From NCBI GenBank assembly GCA_943735955.1, contig CALSEQ010000025.1, forward strand, positions 62,001-126,000: a DNA stretch of 64,000 nucleotides, given 5' to 3'. This document shows positions 1 to 10,923 of the stretch, in pieces. This DNA is from Piscicola geometra (taxonomy: Eukaryota; Annelida; Clitellata; Hirudinida; Piscicolidae). The notes beneath the pieces are model-generated. The model did no database searches, had not been told where the DNA came from, and saw only the letters and a list, made by a program, of their open reading frames with translations. Position 1 is the first letter of the stretch, and each line of letters begins with the position of its first letter. The position numbers were made by a program, and so were the translations under genes.

Positions 1-187
1 GAGATGGTGTGGTCATTCTGAGATGGTGTGGTCATTCTGAGGTGGTGTGGTCATTCTGAGATGGTGGGGTCATTCTGAGGTGGTGTGGTCATTCTGAGAT
101 GGTGTGGTCATTCTGAGATGGTGGGGTCATTCTGAGGTGGTGTGGTCATTCTGAGATGGTGTGGTCATTCTGAGATGGTGTGGTCAT
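1..187 (+). repeat. 19-bp minisatellite, copy 1 (partial)
   Basis: About 10 monomers of gagatggtgtggtcattct are visible, with a/g variation at the fourth base and some monomers reading ggggtc instead of gtggtc. The variant order matches the right-hand end of the complete arrays downstream, so this is the end of a 21-monomer array cut by the window edge. The final monomer runs into catgtctcccg, the LINE coding sequence. Confidence 0.95.
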
Positions 188-385
188 GTCTCCCGTTCTC
201 CAGGCCAAAAGAGTTCTTCAAGGCACTGTTCAGAGGATGAAGAAGAGGCAGGCAGAGGAAAGATGGGAAGACAATGCAGTGGACAGGGTTAGAGCTCAAC
301 TGCTCTCTGAGACTGTCAGAAAAGCGAAAAGAATGGAAGAATCAGTTTCGAGTTCTACGGTGGTGTCCTAACGGCCTTTTACTTA
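188..385 (+). pseudogene. LINE polyprotein C-terminal remnant, copy 1
   Basis: This reads as the C-terminal part of a LINE endonuclease/reverse transcriptase. The frame leaving the minisatellite gives WCGHVSRSPG. After a one-base shift it becomes QAKRVLQGTVQRMKKRQAEE and then RWEDN, followed in another frame by WTGLEL and then LSETVRKAKR. These blocks match the familiar order GHVSRSSGLAKTILQGTV, basic run, RWEDNI, EWTGL of this LINE tail, a family pattern known to me and not checked by search. At least two frameshifts and a stop make it non-functional. The uninterrupted frame of 63 codons (180-371) is only part of the homology. Confidence 0.8.
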
Positions 386-809
386 TCAGAGCTCGCCCCC
401 TGATGCGCACTGTTCCAAGAGTTTAAATTCATACATCCAGTTTAAGTTGGGTCCTTATAAACATAAATTGAGTGACAACTAAATGTTTCAAAAATTTAAG
501 GTCTTTACAGATGTTTCCAAATTTGCATCAGTGGGCCTTGCGTTAACTTTGTTTGTCAAAACAACAGTAAAAACGTGGTTAAAATATATCTTAACAGTAA
601 ATAAATATCCATGATTAAAGATTATGGGAGACTGACGGACATACCCCAATTACAAGAAAAAACTTAATCTTTTTTTATAAATGTTATATTTTTTTAACAA
701 AAAGATAATCGATTTTTAACTTTAAAATATTAAAAAACTACCCATAGACATAATAATAGTACAATGTTTATGTTTATGTTAATACTACCGCGCTTATTAT
801 AATGAGCAC
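386..809. other. Single-copy spacer of the macrosatellite unit, copy 1
   Basis: A 424-bp AT-rich stretch joins the LINE remnant to the 11-bp array. It has no internal tandem repeat and no convincing open frame. Its length is the same in all seven copies. It ends in aatgagcac, immediately before the first 11-bp monomer. No tRNA, TIR or other element signature was recognised in it. Confidence 0.85.
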
Positions 810-2257
810 ATGAACACGAGATGAACACGAGATGAACACGAGATGAACACGAGATGAACACGAGATGAACACGAGATGAACACGAGATGAACACGAGATG
901 AACACGAGATGAACACGAGATGAACACGAGATGAACACGAGATGAACACGAGATGAACACGAGATGAACACGAGATGAACACGAGATGAACACGAGATGA
1001 ACACGAGATGAACACGAGATGAACACGAGATGAACACGAGATGAACACGAGATGAACACGAGATGAACACGAGATGAACACGAGATGAACACGAGATGAA
1101 CACGAGATGAACACGAGATGAACACGAGATGAACACGAGATGAACACGAGATGAACACGAGATGAACACGAGATGAACACGAGATGAACACGAGATGAAC
1201 ACGAGATGAACACGAGATGAACACGAGATGAACACGAGATGAACACGAGATGAACACGAGATGAACACGAGATGAACACGAGATGAACACGAGATGAACA
1301 CGAGATGAACACGAGATGAACACGAGATGAACACGAGATGAACACGAGATGAACACGAGATGAACACGAGATGAACACGCAATGAACACGAGATGAACAC
1401 GAGATGAACACGAGATGAACACGAGATGAACACGAGATGAACACGAGATGAACACGAGATGAACACGAGATGAACACGAGATGAACACGAGATGAACACG
1501 AGATGAACACGAGATGAACACGAGATGAACACGAGATGAACACGAGATGAACACGAGATGAACACGAGATGAACACGAGATGAACACGAGATGAACACGA
1601 GATGAACACGAGATGAACACGAGATGAACACGAGATGAACACGAGATGAACACGAGATGAACACGAGATGAACACGAGATGAACACGAGATGAACACGAG
1701 ATGAACACGAGATGAACACGAGATGAACACGAGATGAACACGAGATGAACATGAGATGAACACGAGATGAACACGAGATGAACACGAGATGAACACGAGA
1801 TGAACACGAGATGAACACGAGATGAACACGAGATGAACACGAGATGAACACGAGATGAACACGAGATGAACACGAGATGAACACGAGATGAACACGAGAT
1901 GAACACGAGATGAACACGAGATGAACACGAGATGAACACGAGATGAACACGAGATGAACACGAGATGAACACGAGATGAACACGAGATGAACACGAGATG
2001 AACACGAGATGAACACGAGATGAACACGAGATGAACACGAGATGAACACGAGATGAACACGAGATGAACACGAGATGAACACGAGATGAACACGAGATGA
2101 ACACGAGATGAACACGAGATGAACACGAGATGAACACGAGATGAACACGAGATGAACACGAGATGAACACGAGATGAACATGAGATGAACACGAGATGAA
2201 CACGAGATGAACACGAGATGAACACGAGATGAACACGAGATGAACACGAGATGAACA
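810..2257 (+). repeat. 11-bp minisatellite gagatgaacac, copy 1 (about 131 monomers)
   Basis: Uninterrupted head-to-tail 11-bp monomers run for 1,448 bp. Rare variants are visible: cgcaatg near 1379, and catgag near 1750 and 2178. The left junction follows aatgagcac and the right junction reads gatgaacattttaatc; both recur in other units. The reverse complement has no stop codon in any phase, which creates three overlapping spurious frames of about 480-505 codons on the - strand with the 11-residue period VFISCSSRVHL. Confidence 0.98.
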
Positions 2258-3023
2258 TTTTAATCATTTCTATTTTAATCATTTATATTTTAATAATTTC
2301 TATTTTAATAATTTCTATTTTAATAATTTCTATTATAATAATTTTTATTTTAATAATTTCTATTTTAAAAATTTATATTTTAATAATTTCTATTTTAATA
2401 ATTTTTATTTTAATAATTTCTATTTTTAAAATTTATATTTTTAAAATTTATATTTTTAAAATTTATATTTTTAAAATTTATATTTTAATAATTTATATTT
2501 TAATAATTTCTATTTTAATAATTTCTATTTTAATAATTTCTATTTTAGTAATTTCTATTTTAATAATTTCTATTTTAATAATTTCTATTTTAATAATTTC
2601 TATTTTAATAATTTCTATTTTAATAATTTCTATTTTAATAATTTCTATTTTAAAAATTTATATTTTAAAAATTTATATTTTAATAATTTATATTTTAATA
2701 ATTTATATTTTAATAATTTCTATTTTAATAATTTCTATTTTAATAATTTCTATTTTAATAATTTCTATTTTAATAATTTCTATTTTAATAATTTCTATTT
2801 TAATAATTTAGATTTTAATAATTTAGATTTTAATAATTTAGATTTTAATAATTTAGATTTTAATAATTTAGATTTTAATAATTTAGATTTTCTTTAATAG
2901 TTTAGATTTTCTTTAATAATTTAGATTTTCTTTAATAATTTATTTTTTATCTAATAGTTTAGATTTTATTTAATAGTTTATTTTTTATTTAATAGTTCAG
3001 ATTTTATTTAATAATTTTTTTTT
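2258..3023 (+). repeat. 15-bp AT-rich minisatellite attttaataatttct, copy 1
   Basis: The monomer repeats with variants (ttata for ttcta, taaaaattt for taataattt, and a run of four tttttaaaatttata forms near 2425-2480). It grades at about 2800 into tttagattttaataa and then into longer degenerate forms such as gattttctttaatag. The period of five codons yields an artefactual hydrophobic frame (ILIIS repeated). Like the 11-bp array it is non-coding satellite DNA. Confidence 0.95.
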
Positions 3024-3929
3024 GATGCAATAGAAATGTATAACGAAGCCACCATTGTCAATGTCAAAATCTCCAACACTACATTTGAAGTTGTTATGAT
3101 GAGTCCAAAGATTAGGGAGATTAGAACAAATGGGTGATGATGAAAACTTTTCAGATGAAATCAAAATGGTTAGTTATATTATTATTATTTTATAAATTAA
3201 TACTTTGAATTTGAATGATTAATTTCCAAATGATTGCTCAGTTTATCATTTCGACAAAAGAAAAGATGCCATTGATCTTATTCATATGACAGCATGTCTG
3301 TTGCATCCCCAGTATGAAAGAATAATAGGAAAAAAGTTTGGGATAGAAAAGAAATAAATACCAAGACTTTCATTAGAGAAAATTTAATTCTATTTTGTAC
3401 AGCCAGACCAAGCTGCAGTGCCGTTGAGAAAAAAAACAAATGATGGTTATTTAGACCTATTATGTTTATTTTTATAACGTAAAAATTATAATAAAATTAT
3501 TATACTATCAAATTATACGAATGATTTTATATTTGCAGTTGTGGAGAATAAGAATGTTGTCAAAAAACATATTTCTAACATTATTGAAGAATTAATAATA
3601 ATGAACGAAGAAGAAAATTCAGAAGAGGATGAATTGTACAAATAATCACAATTACGTCCCAAAAAATAGAAGATTATAAAGATGTTTTATTTCATTGAAG
3701 TAAAATGAGCAATTTTAAAATACTACAAGAAGTAGCCAAAATTTTGTTTAGTATATCTGCAAGTTATATTCCCTGTGAACGGAATTTTTCATTATGTGGT
3801 CGTTTAACTTCAAACCCAAAACCATCTCATTTGAGAGCTGAAACTCTTAACGGTTTAACCCGTGTGAAAAGCAATAAAGACTTGATTGTATTACTCAAAA
3901 ACAAGGACTAACTTCAATACTTTCATTTC

Positions 3930-3935
3930 AATAAA
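3930..3935 (+). promoter_or_regulatory. AATAAA poly(A) signal after hAT frame
   Basis: AATAAA starts 19 bases after the stop codon of the hAT C-terminal frame, a normal position for a transposase polyadenylation signal. It is conserved in all six copies of the block. Use of the site is inferred, not shown. Confidence 0.45.
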
Positions 3936-4083
3936 TATTTGAAATTTAAATCGTGTTTTTTAAATTTTATTGAAAGAAATATTCTCTGACTTTCAAATAA
4001 TAAATTTTAAGAAATGTTAGAACTAGTAAGTTTGGGACTAGTGAAAACGGCAGCGAGAATGAATAAAAAAACAAAAAGCTTTC

Positions 4084-4207
4084 GGGAACGGGTCGGGACG
4101 GGAAAAAAAATTTCGGGAACGGGACGGGACGGGAATCAAAATTCTGATGTCCTATCGGGAACGGGACGGGACGGGAAAACAGATTCCGGGAACGGGACGG
4201 GACCGGG
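4084..4207 (+). repeat. G-rich tract with four G-quadruplex motifs, copy 1
   Basis: Four separate stretches each contain four GGG runs with loops of two or three bases: 4084-4102, 4115-4133, 4157-4175 and 4188-4207. The core is gggaacgggacgggacggg. It is a simple sequence inside the hAT remnant. Both strands show short low-complexity frames across it (RERDGTG-like on +, RPVPFP-like on -), which I treat as artefacts. Confidence 0.85.
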
Positions 4208-4226
4208 AATGAAAAATCGTCCATGT

Positions 4227-4236
4227 CCGACCTCTA
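4227..4236 (-). mobile_element. Candidate hAT terminal inverted repeat end
   Basis: Read on the - strand the end is TAGAGGTCGG, which fits the hAT terminal consensus (T/C)A(A/G)NG and common hAT ends. The antisense LINE reverse transcriptase homology breaks off exactly here; its stop codon TAG is the first three bases of this terminus. The next bases outside are gtggagaa, a possible 8-bp target duplication half. No matching left terminus is seen in the unit. Confidence 0.5.
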
Positions 4237-4491
4237 GTGGAGAACTAATCTTTCCATGAGTTTGGACAACACCCTCAAGTTTGAAATAGGCCTGTACGAC
4301 GAAGTTTCAGTGAGTTTAAGACTTGGCTTCTTAAGCAGTGGCGTGATGTAAGCCGACTTGAAAGACTTCGGAACCCTGCCTGCCGAAAAAGACCTGTTGA
4401 ATAAGCTCACTAAAAAAGGAGCAATTATTCCAGATATCTCCTTCAACAGCCATGTAGGAACCGGGTCATTCGAGCACTGCTTATTTGGAAC
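4237..4491 (-). pseudogene. CR1/Jockey-like LINE reverse transcriptase fragment, copy 1
   Basis: The - strand frame reads CSNDPVPTWLLKEISGIIAP, then the block AYITPLLKKPSL, then SSYRPISNLRVLSKLMERLV. These are the N-terminal blocks of LINE reverse transcriptases: DPVPTWLLK, then TPLLKKP, then YRPISNLSVLSKLLERLV. Homology extends upstream of the first usable start-like codon (4446) to a stop at 4492-4494, and ends at the hAT terminus at 4237. Only about 85 residues remain and the catalytic YxDD region is absent, so it is a dead fragment interrupted by the hAT insertion. Confidence 0.85.
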
Positions 4492-5194
4492 TTAGAATTA
4501 AGCACAAAGATATATTCACCATCGATGAAGTCCGAAAGAGAGTTACGAATGCTATTGGGCCCCATGAAGGCCTACTGACCACACTGAAAAGAAGGAAGCT
4601 GAGATGGTGTGGTCATTCTGAGGTGGTGTGGTCATTCTGAGGTGGTGTGGTCATTCTGAGATGGTGTGGTCATTCTGAGATGGTGTGGTCATTCTGAGAT
4701 GGTGTGGTCATTCTGAGGTGGTGTGGTCATTCTGAGATGGTGTGGTCATTCTGAGATGGTGTGGTCATTCTGAGGTGGTGTGGTCATTCTGAGGTGGTGT
4801 GGTCATTCTGAGATGGTGTGGTCATTCTGAGATGGTGTGGTCATTCTGAGGTGGTGTGGTCATTCTGAGATGGTGGGGTCATTCTGAGGTGGTGTGGTCA
4901 TTCTGAGATGGTGTGGTCATTCTGAGATGGTGGGGTCATTCTGAGGTGGTGTGGTCATTCTGAGATGGTGTGGTCATTCTGAGATGGTGTGGTCATGTCT
5001 CCCGTTCTCCAGGCCAAAAGAGTTCTTCAAGGCACTGTTCAGAGGATGAAGAAGAGGCAGGCAGAGGAAAGATGGGAAGACAATGCAGTGGACAGGATTA
5101 GAGCTCAACTGCTCTCTGAGACTGTCAGAAAAGCGAAAAGAATGGAAGAATCAGTTTCGAGTTCTACGGTGGTGTCCTAACGGCCTTTTACTTA
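4491..5194 (+). pseudogene. LINE polyprotein C-terminus split by a minisatellite, unit 1/2 junction
   Basis: The frame reads KHKDIFTIDEVRKRVTNAIG, then PHEGLLTTLKRRKLRWCGHS up to 4619. It is then broken by 21 monomers of a 19-bp repeat. On the far side it resumes as WCGHVSRSPG / QAKRVLQGTVQ / RWEDN. Removing the repeat restores the known LINE tail order (EVR, AIGPHE, LLT, KRRKLRWYGHVSRS, LQGTV, RWEDN), so both sides are one element. 380 extra bases (20 x 19) is not a multiple of three, so the frame is lost. This copy carries V-to-I in DRVRA (base 5095 region), absent from the others. Confidence 0.85.
4601..4996 (+). repeat. 19-bp minisatellite, copy 2 (21 monomers)
   Basis: First gag at 4601 and last at 4981, exactly 20 periods apart. 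The monomer gagatggtgtggtcattct is the codon string for LRWCGHS shifted by one base per repeat. The order of a/g and gtgg/gggg variants along the array is the same in every unit. Confidence 0.97.
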
Positions 5195-5618
5195 TCAGAG
5201 CTCGCCCCCTGATGCGCACTGTTCCAAGAGTTTAAATTCATACATCCAGTTTAAGTTGGGTCCTTATAAACATAAATTGAGTGACAACTAAATGTTTCAA
5301 AAATTTAAGGTCTTTACAGATGTTTCCAAATTTGCATCAGTGGGCCTTGCGTTAACTTTGTTTGTCAAAACAACAGTAAAAACGTGGTTAAAATATATCT
5401 TAACAGTAAATAAATATCCATGATTAAAGATTATGGGAGACTGACGGACATACCCCAATTACAAGAAAAAACTTAATCTTTTTTTATAAATGTTATATTT
5501 TTTTAACAAAAAGATAATCGATTTTTAACTTTAAAATATTAAAAAACTACCCATAGACATAATAATAGTACAATGTTTATGTTTATGTTAATACTACCGC
5601 GCTTATTATAATGAGCAC
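5195..5618. other. Single-copy spacer, copy 2
   Basis: Same 424-bp AT-rich spacer as at 386-809. No gene or repeat structure seen. Confidence 0.85.
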
Positions 5619-6174
5619 ATGAACACGAGATGAACACGAGATGAACACGAGATGAACACGAGATGAACACGAGATGAACACGAGATGAACACGAGATGAA
5701 CACGAGATGAACACGAGATGAACACGAGATGAACACGAGATGAACACGAGATGAACACGAGATGAACACGAGATGAACACGAGATGAACACGAGATGAAC
5801 ACGAGATGAACACGAGATGAACACGAGATGAACACGAGATGAACACGAGATGAACACGAGATGAACACGAGATGAACACGAGATGAACACGAGATGAACA
5901 CGAGATGAACACGAGATGAACACGAGATGAACACGAGATGAACACGAGATGAACACGAGATGAACACGAGATGAACACGAGATGAACACGAGATGAACAC
6001 GAGATGAACACGAGATGAACACGAGATGAACACGAGATGAACACGAGATGAACACGAGATGAACACGAGATGAACACGAGATGAACACGAGATGAACACG
6101 AGATGAACACGAGATGAACACGAGATGAACATGAGATGAACACGAGATGAAAACGAAATGAACACGAGATGAAC
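5619..6174 (+). repeat. 11-bp minisatellite, copy 2 (about 50 monomers)
   Basis: 556 bp of gagatgaacac. Near the right end it carries catgag followed by gaaaacgaaatg, a variant pair shared only with copy 3. Confidence 0.97.
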
Positions 6175-6986
6175 ATTTTAATCATTTCTATTTTAATCAT
6201 TTATATTTTAATAATTTCTATTTTAATAATTTCTATTTTAATAATTTCTATTATAATAATTTTTATTTTAATAATTTCTATTTTAAAAATTTATATTTTA
6301 ATAATTTCTATTTTAATAATTTTTATTTTAATAATTTATATTTTTAAAATTTCTATTTTTAAAATTTATATTTTTAAAATTTATATTTTAATAATTTCTA
6401 TTTTAATAATTTCTATTTTAATAATTTCTATTTTAATAATTTCTATTTTAATAATTTCTATTTTAATAATTTCTATTTTAATAATTTCTATTTTAATAAT
6501 TTCTATTTTAGTAATTTCTATTTTAATAATTTATATTTTAATAAGTTCTATTTTAATAATTTCTATTTTAATAATTTCTATTTTAATAATTTCTATTTTA
6601 ATAATTTCTATTTTAAAAATTTATATTTTAATAATTTATATTTTAATAATTTATATTTTAATAATTTATATTTTAATAATTTCTATTTTAATAATTTCTA
6701 TTTTAATAATTTCTATTTTAATAATTTCTATTTTAATAATTTCTATTTTAATAATTTCTATTTTAATAATTTAGATTTTAATAATTTAGATTTTAATAAT
6801 TTAGATTTTAATAATTTAGATTTTAATAATTTAGATTTTAATAATTTAGATTTTCTTTAATAGTTTAGATTTTCTTTAATAATTTAGATTTTCTTTAATA
6901 ATTTATTTTTTATCTAATAGTTTAGATTTTATTTAATAGTTTATTTTTTATTTAATAGTTCAGATTTTATTTAATAATTTTTTTTT
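6175..6986 (+). repeat. 15-bp AT-rich minisatellite, copy 2
   Basis: 812 bp. It contains taataagttct near 6541, a variant also present in copies 3, 5 and 6 but not in copies 1 and 4, and only three tttttaaaattt forms against four in copies 1 and 4. Confidence 0.95.
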
Positions 6987-8199
6987 GATGCAATAGAAAT
7001 GTATAACGAAGCCACCATTGTCAATGTCAAAATCTCCAACACTACATTTGAAGTTGTTATGATGAGTCCAAAGATTAGGGAGATTAGAACAAATGGGTGA
7101 TGATGAAAACTTTTCAGATGAAATCAAAATGGTTAGTTATATTATTATTATTTTATAAATTAATACTTTGAATTTGAATGATTAATTTCCAAATGATTGC
7201 TCAGTTTATCATTTCGACAAAAGAAAAGATGCCATTGATCTTATTCATATGACAGCATGTCTGTTGCATCCCCAGTATGAAAGAATAATAGGAAAAAAGT
7301 TTGGGATAGAAAAGAAATAAATACCAAGACTTTCATTAGAGAAAATTTAATTCTATTTTGTACAGCCAGACCAAGCTGCAGTGCCGTTGAGAAAAAAAAC
7401 AAATGATGGTTATTTAGACCTATTATGTTTATTTTTATAACGTAAAAATTATAATAAAATTATTATACTATCAAATTATACGAATGATTTTATATTTGCA
7501 GTTGTGGAGAATAAGAATGTTGTCAAAAAACATATTTCTAACATTATTGAAGAATTAATAATAATGAACGAAGAAGAAAATTCAGAAGAGGATGAATTGT
7601 ACAAATAATCACAATTACGTCCCAAAAAATAGAAGATTATAAAGATGTTTTATTTCATTGAAGTAAAATGAGCAATTTTAAAATACTACAAGAAGTAGCC
7701 AAAATTTTGTTTAGTATATCTGCAAGTTATATTCCCTGTGAACGGAATTTTTCATTATGTGGTCGTTTAACTTCAAACCCAAAACCATCTCATTTGAGAG
7801 CTGAAACTCTTAACGGTTTAACCCGTGTGAAAAGCAATAAAGACTTGATTGTATTACTCAAAAACAAGGACTAACTTCAATACTTTCATTTCAATAAATA
7901 TTTGAAATTTAAATCGTGTTTTTTAAATTTTATTGAAAGAAATATTCTCTGACTTTCAAATAATAAATTTTAAGAAATGTTAGAACTAGTAAGTTTGGGA
8001 CTAGTGAAAACGGCAGCGAGAATGAATAAAAAAACAAAAAGCTTTCGGGAACGGGTCGGGACGGGAAAAAAAATTTCGGGAACGGGACGGGACGGGAATC
8101 AAAATTCTGATGTCCTATCGGGAACGGGACGGGACGGGAAAACAGATTCCGGGAACGGGACGGGACCGGGAATGAAAAATCGTCCATGTCCGACCTCTA
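6987..8199 (+). pseudogene. hAT-family transposon remnant, copy 2
   Basis: Essentially identical to 3024-4236: CERNFS frame at 7668-7874, AATAAA 19 bases past its stop, G-rich tract at 8047-8170, terminus at 8190-8199. Confidence 0.75.
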
Positions 8200-8454
8200 G
8201 TGGAGAACTAATCTTTCCATGAGTTTGGACAACACCCTCAAGTTTGAAATAGGCCTGTACGACGAAGTTTCAGTGAGTTTAAGACTTGGCTTCTTAAGCA
8301 GTGGCGTGATGTAAGCCGACTTGAAAGACTTCGGAACCCTGCCTGCCGAAAAAGACCTGTTGAATAAGCTCACTAAAAAAGGAGCAATTATTCCAGATAT
8401 CTCCTTCAACAGCCATGTAGGAACCGGGTCATTCGAGCACTGCTTATTTGGAAC
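8200..8454 (-). pseudogene. LINE reverse transcriptase fragment, copy 2
   Basis: Same antisense fragment as 4237-4491, truncated at the hAT terminus; open from 8409 to 8197. Confidence 0.85.
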
Positions 8455-9157
8455 TTAGAATTAAGCACAAAGATATATTCACCATCGATGAAGTCCGAAA
8501 GAGAGTTACGAATGCTATTGGGCCCCATGAAGGCCTACTGACCACACTGAAAAGAAGGAAGCTGAGATGGTGTGGTCATTCTGAGGTGGTGTGGTCATTC
8601 TGAGGTGGTGTGGTCATTCTGAGATGGTGTGGTCATTCTGAGATGGTGTGGTCATTCTGAGATGGTGTGGTCATTCTGAGGTGGTGTGGTCATTCTGAGA
8701 TGGTGTGGTCATTCTGAGATGGTGTGGTCATTCTGAGGTGGTGTGGTCATTCTGAGGTGGTGTGGTCATTCTGAGATGGTGTGGTCATTCTGAGATGGTG
8801 TGGTCATTCTGAGGTGGTGTGGTCATTCTGAGATGGTGGGGTCATTCTGAGGTGGTGTGGTCATTCTGAGATGGTGTGGTCATTCTGAGATGGTGGGGTC
8901 ATTCTGAGGTGGTGTGGTCATTCTGAGATGGTGTGGTCATTCTGAGATGGTGTGGTCATGTCTCCCGTTCTCCAGGCCAAAAGAGTTCTTCAAGGCACTG
9001 TTCAGAGGATGAAGAAGAGGCAGGCAGAGGAAAGATGGGAAGACAATGCAGTGGACAGGGTTAGAGCTCAACTGCTCTCTGAGACTGTCAGAAAAGCGAA
9101 AAGAATGGAAGAATCAGTTTCGAGTTCTACGGTGGTGTCCTAACGGCCTTTTACTTA
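8454..9157 (+). pseudogene. LINE C-terminus split by minisatellite, unit 2/3 junction
   Basis: Same split structure as 4491-5194. Pre-array part ends KRRKLRWCGHS; post-array open stretch at 8952-9143. Confidence 0.85.
8564..8959 (+). repeat. 19-bp minisatellite, copy 3 (21 monomers)
   Basis: First and last monomer start at 8564 and 8944, 380 bp apart, with the same variant order as copy 2. Confidence 0.97.
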
Positions 9158-9581
9158 TCAGAGCTCGCCCCCTGATGCGCACTGTTCCAAGAGTTTAAAT
9201 TCATACATCCAGTTTAAGTTGGGTCCTTATAAACATAAATTGAGTGACAACTAAATGTTTCAAAAATTTAAGGTCTTTACAGATGTTTCCAAATTTGCAT
9301 CAGTGGGCCTTGCGTTAACTTTGTTTGTCAAAACAACAGTAAAAACGTGGTTAAAATATATCTTAACAGTAAATAAATATCCATGATTAAAGATTATGGG
9401 AGACTGACGGACATACCCCAATTACAAGAAAAAACTTAATCTTTTTTTATAAATGTTATATTTTTTTAACAAAAAGATAATCGATTTTTAACTTTAAAAT
9501 ATTAAAAAACTACCCATAGACATAATAATAGTACAATGTTTATGTTTATGTTAATACTACCGCGCTTATTATAATGAGCAC
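9158..9581. other. Single-copy spacer, copy 3
   Basis: 424-bp spacer as in the other units; nothing else seen in it. Confidence 0.85.
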
Positions 9582-10126
9582 ATGAACACGAGATGAACAC
9601 GAGATGAACACGAGATGAACACGAGATGAACACGAGATGAACACGAGATGAACACGAGATGAACACGAGATGAACACGAGATGAACACGAGATGAACACG
9701 AGATGAACACGAGATGAACACGAGATGAACACGAGATGAACACGAGATGAACACGAGATGAACACGAGATGAACACGAGATGAACACGAGATGAACACGA
9801 GATGAACACGAGATGAACACGAGATGAACACGAGATGAACACGAGATGAACACGAGATGAACACGAGATGAACACGAGATGAACACGAGATGAACACGAG
9901 ATGAACACGAGATGAACACGAGATGAACACGAGATGAACACGAGATGAACACGAGATGAACACGAGATGAACACGAGATGAACACGAGATGAACACGAGA
10001 TGAACACGAGATGAACACGAGATGAACACGAGATGAACACGAGATGAACACGAGATGAACACGAGATGAACACGAGATGAACATGAGATGAACACGAGAT
10101 GAAAACGAAATGAACACGAGATGAAC
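9582..10126 (+). repeat. 11-bp minisatellite, copy 3 (about 50 monomers)
   Basis: 545 bp, one monomer shorter than copy 2, with the same gaaaacgaaatg variant near the right end. Confidence 0.97.
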
Positions 10127-10923
10127 ATTTTAATCATTTCTATTTTAATCATTTATATTTTAATAATTTCTATTTTAATAATTTCTATTTTAATAATTTC
10201 TATTATAATAATTTTTATTTTAATAATTTCTATTTTAAAAATTTATATTTTAATAATTTCTATTTTAATAATTTTTATTTTAATAATTTATATTTTTAAA
10301 ATTTCTATTTTTAAAATTTATATTTTTAAAATTTATATTTTAATAATTTCTATTTTAATAATTTCTATTTTAATAATTTCTATTTTAATAATTTCTATTT
10401 TAATAATTTCTATTTTAATAATTTCTATTTTAATAATTTCTATTTTAATAATTTCTATTTTAGTAATTTCTATTTTAATAATTTATATTTTAATAAGTTC
10501 TATTTTAATAATTTCTATTTTAATAATTTCTATTTTAATAATTTCTATTTTAATAATTTCTATTTTAAAAATTTCTATTTTAAAAATTTATATTTTAATA
10601 ATTTATATTTTAATAATTTATATTTTAATAATTTCTATTTTAATAATTTCTATTTTAATAATTTCTATTTTAATAATTTCTATTTTAATAATTTCTATTT
10701 TAATAATATAGATTTTAATAATTTAGATTTTAATAATTTAGATTTTAATAATTTAGATTTTAATAATTTAGATTTTAATAATTTAGATTTTCTTTAATAG
10801 TTTAGATTTTCTTTAATAATTTAGATTTTCTTTAATAATTTATTTTTTATCTAATAGTTTAGATTTTATTTAATAGTTTATTTTTTATTTAATAGTTCAG
10901 ATTTTATTTAATAATTTTTTTTT
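10127..10923 (+). repeat. 15-bp AT-rich minisatellite, copy 3
   Basis: 797 bp, closest to copy 2 (shares taataagttct). It has a private taataatatag at about 10706. Confidence 0.95.

Larger units (their letters stand above)
3024..4236 (+). pseudogene. hAT-family transposon remnant, copy 1
   Basis: The best-preserved block is a 68-codon frame at 3705-3911 containing SYIPCERNFSLCGRLTSNP and ending VKSNKDLIVLLKNKD. This is the C-terminal dimerisation region of hAT transposases, whose hallmark is a C-E-R-x-F/W-S motif after hydrophobic residues. Upstream are weaker pieces: MYNEATIVNVKIS (from 3036, stop at 3135), DAIDLIHMTACLLHPQYERI (about 3260-3325, like the hAT block around LLHPKY), and an acidic piece NEEENSEEDELYK ending at 3645. 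They lie in different frames separated by stops; short introns are possible but no consistent splice model joins them. After the CERNFS frame come a poly(A) signal, a G-rich tract and a candidate terminus. Catalytic-domain residues cannot be assembled, so the element is dead. Confidence 0.75.

Noticed and set aside
810..2257. CRISPR array
   Set aside because: Monomers are directly adjacent with no unique spacers, and the sequence is eukaryotic satellite.
2251..2811. + strand hydrophobic frame (ILIIS repeated) over the 15-bp array, and its copies in other units
   Set aside because: Arises from a 15-bp AT-rich monomer with no stop in one phase; there is no non-repeat coding sequence attached.
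3169..3538. Introns in the hAT remnant (gt at 3169 to ag at 3241; gtaaaa near 3479 to tttgcag at 3538)
   Set aside because: Splice-like signals are present but the resulting joins do not keep a single frame through the hAT-like blocks.
3541..3548. gtggagaa inside the hAT block as the second half of a target duplication for 4237-4244
   Set aside because: It is not next to any TAGAGGT-type terminus; a chance 8-base match is sufficient explanation.
3967..4259. Overlapping frames on both strands across the G-rich tract (RPVPFP-like and GTGRDG-like)
   Set aside because: Low-complexity translation of gggacggg repeats on both strands; it changes frame with a single-base deletion in unit 4.
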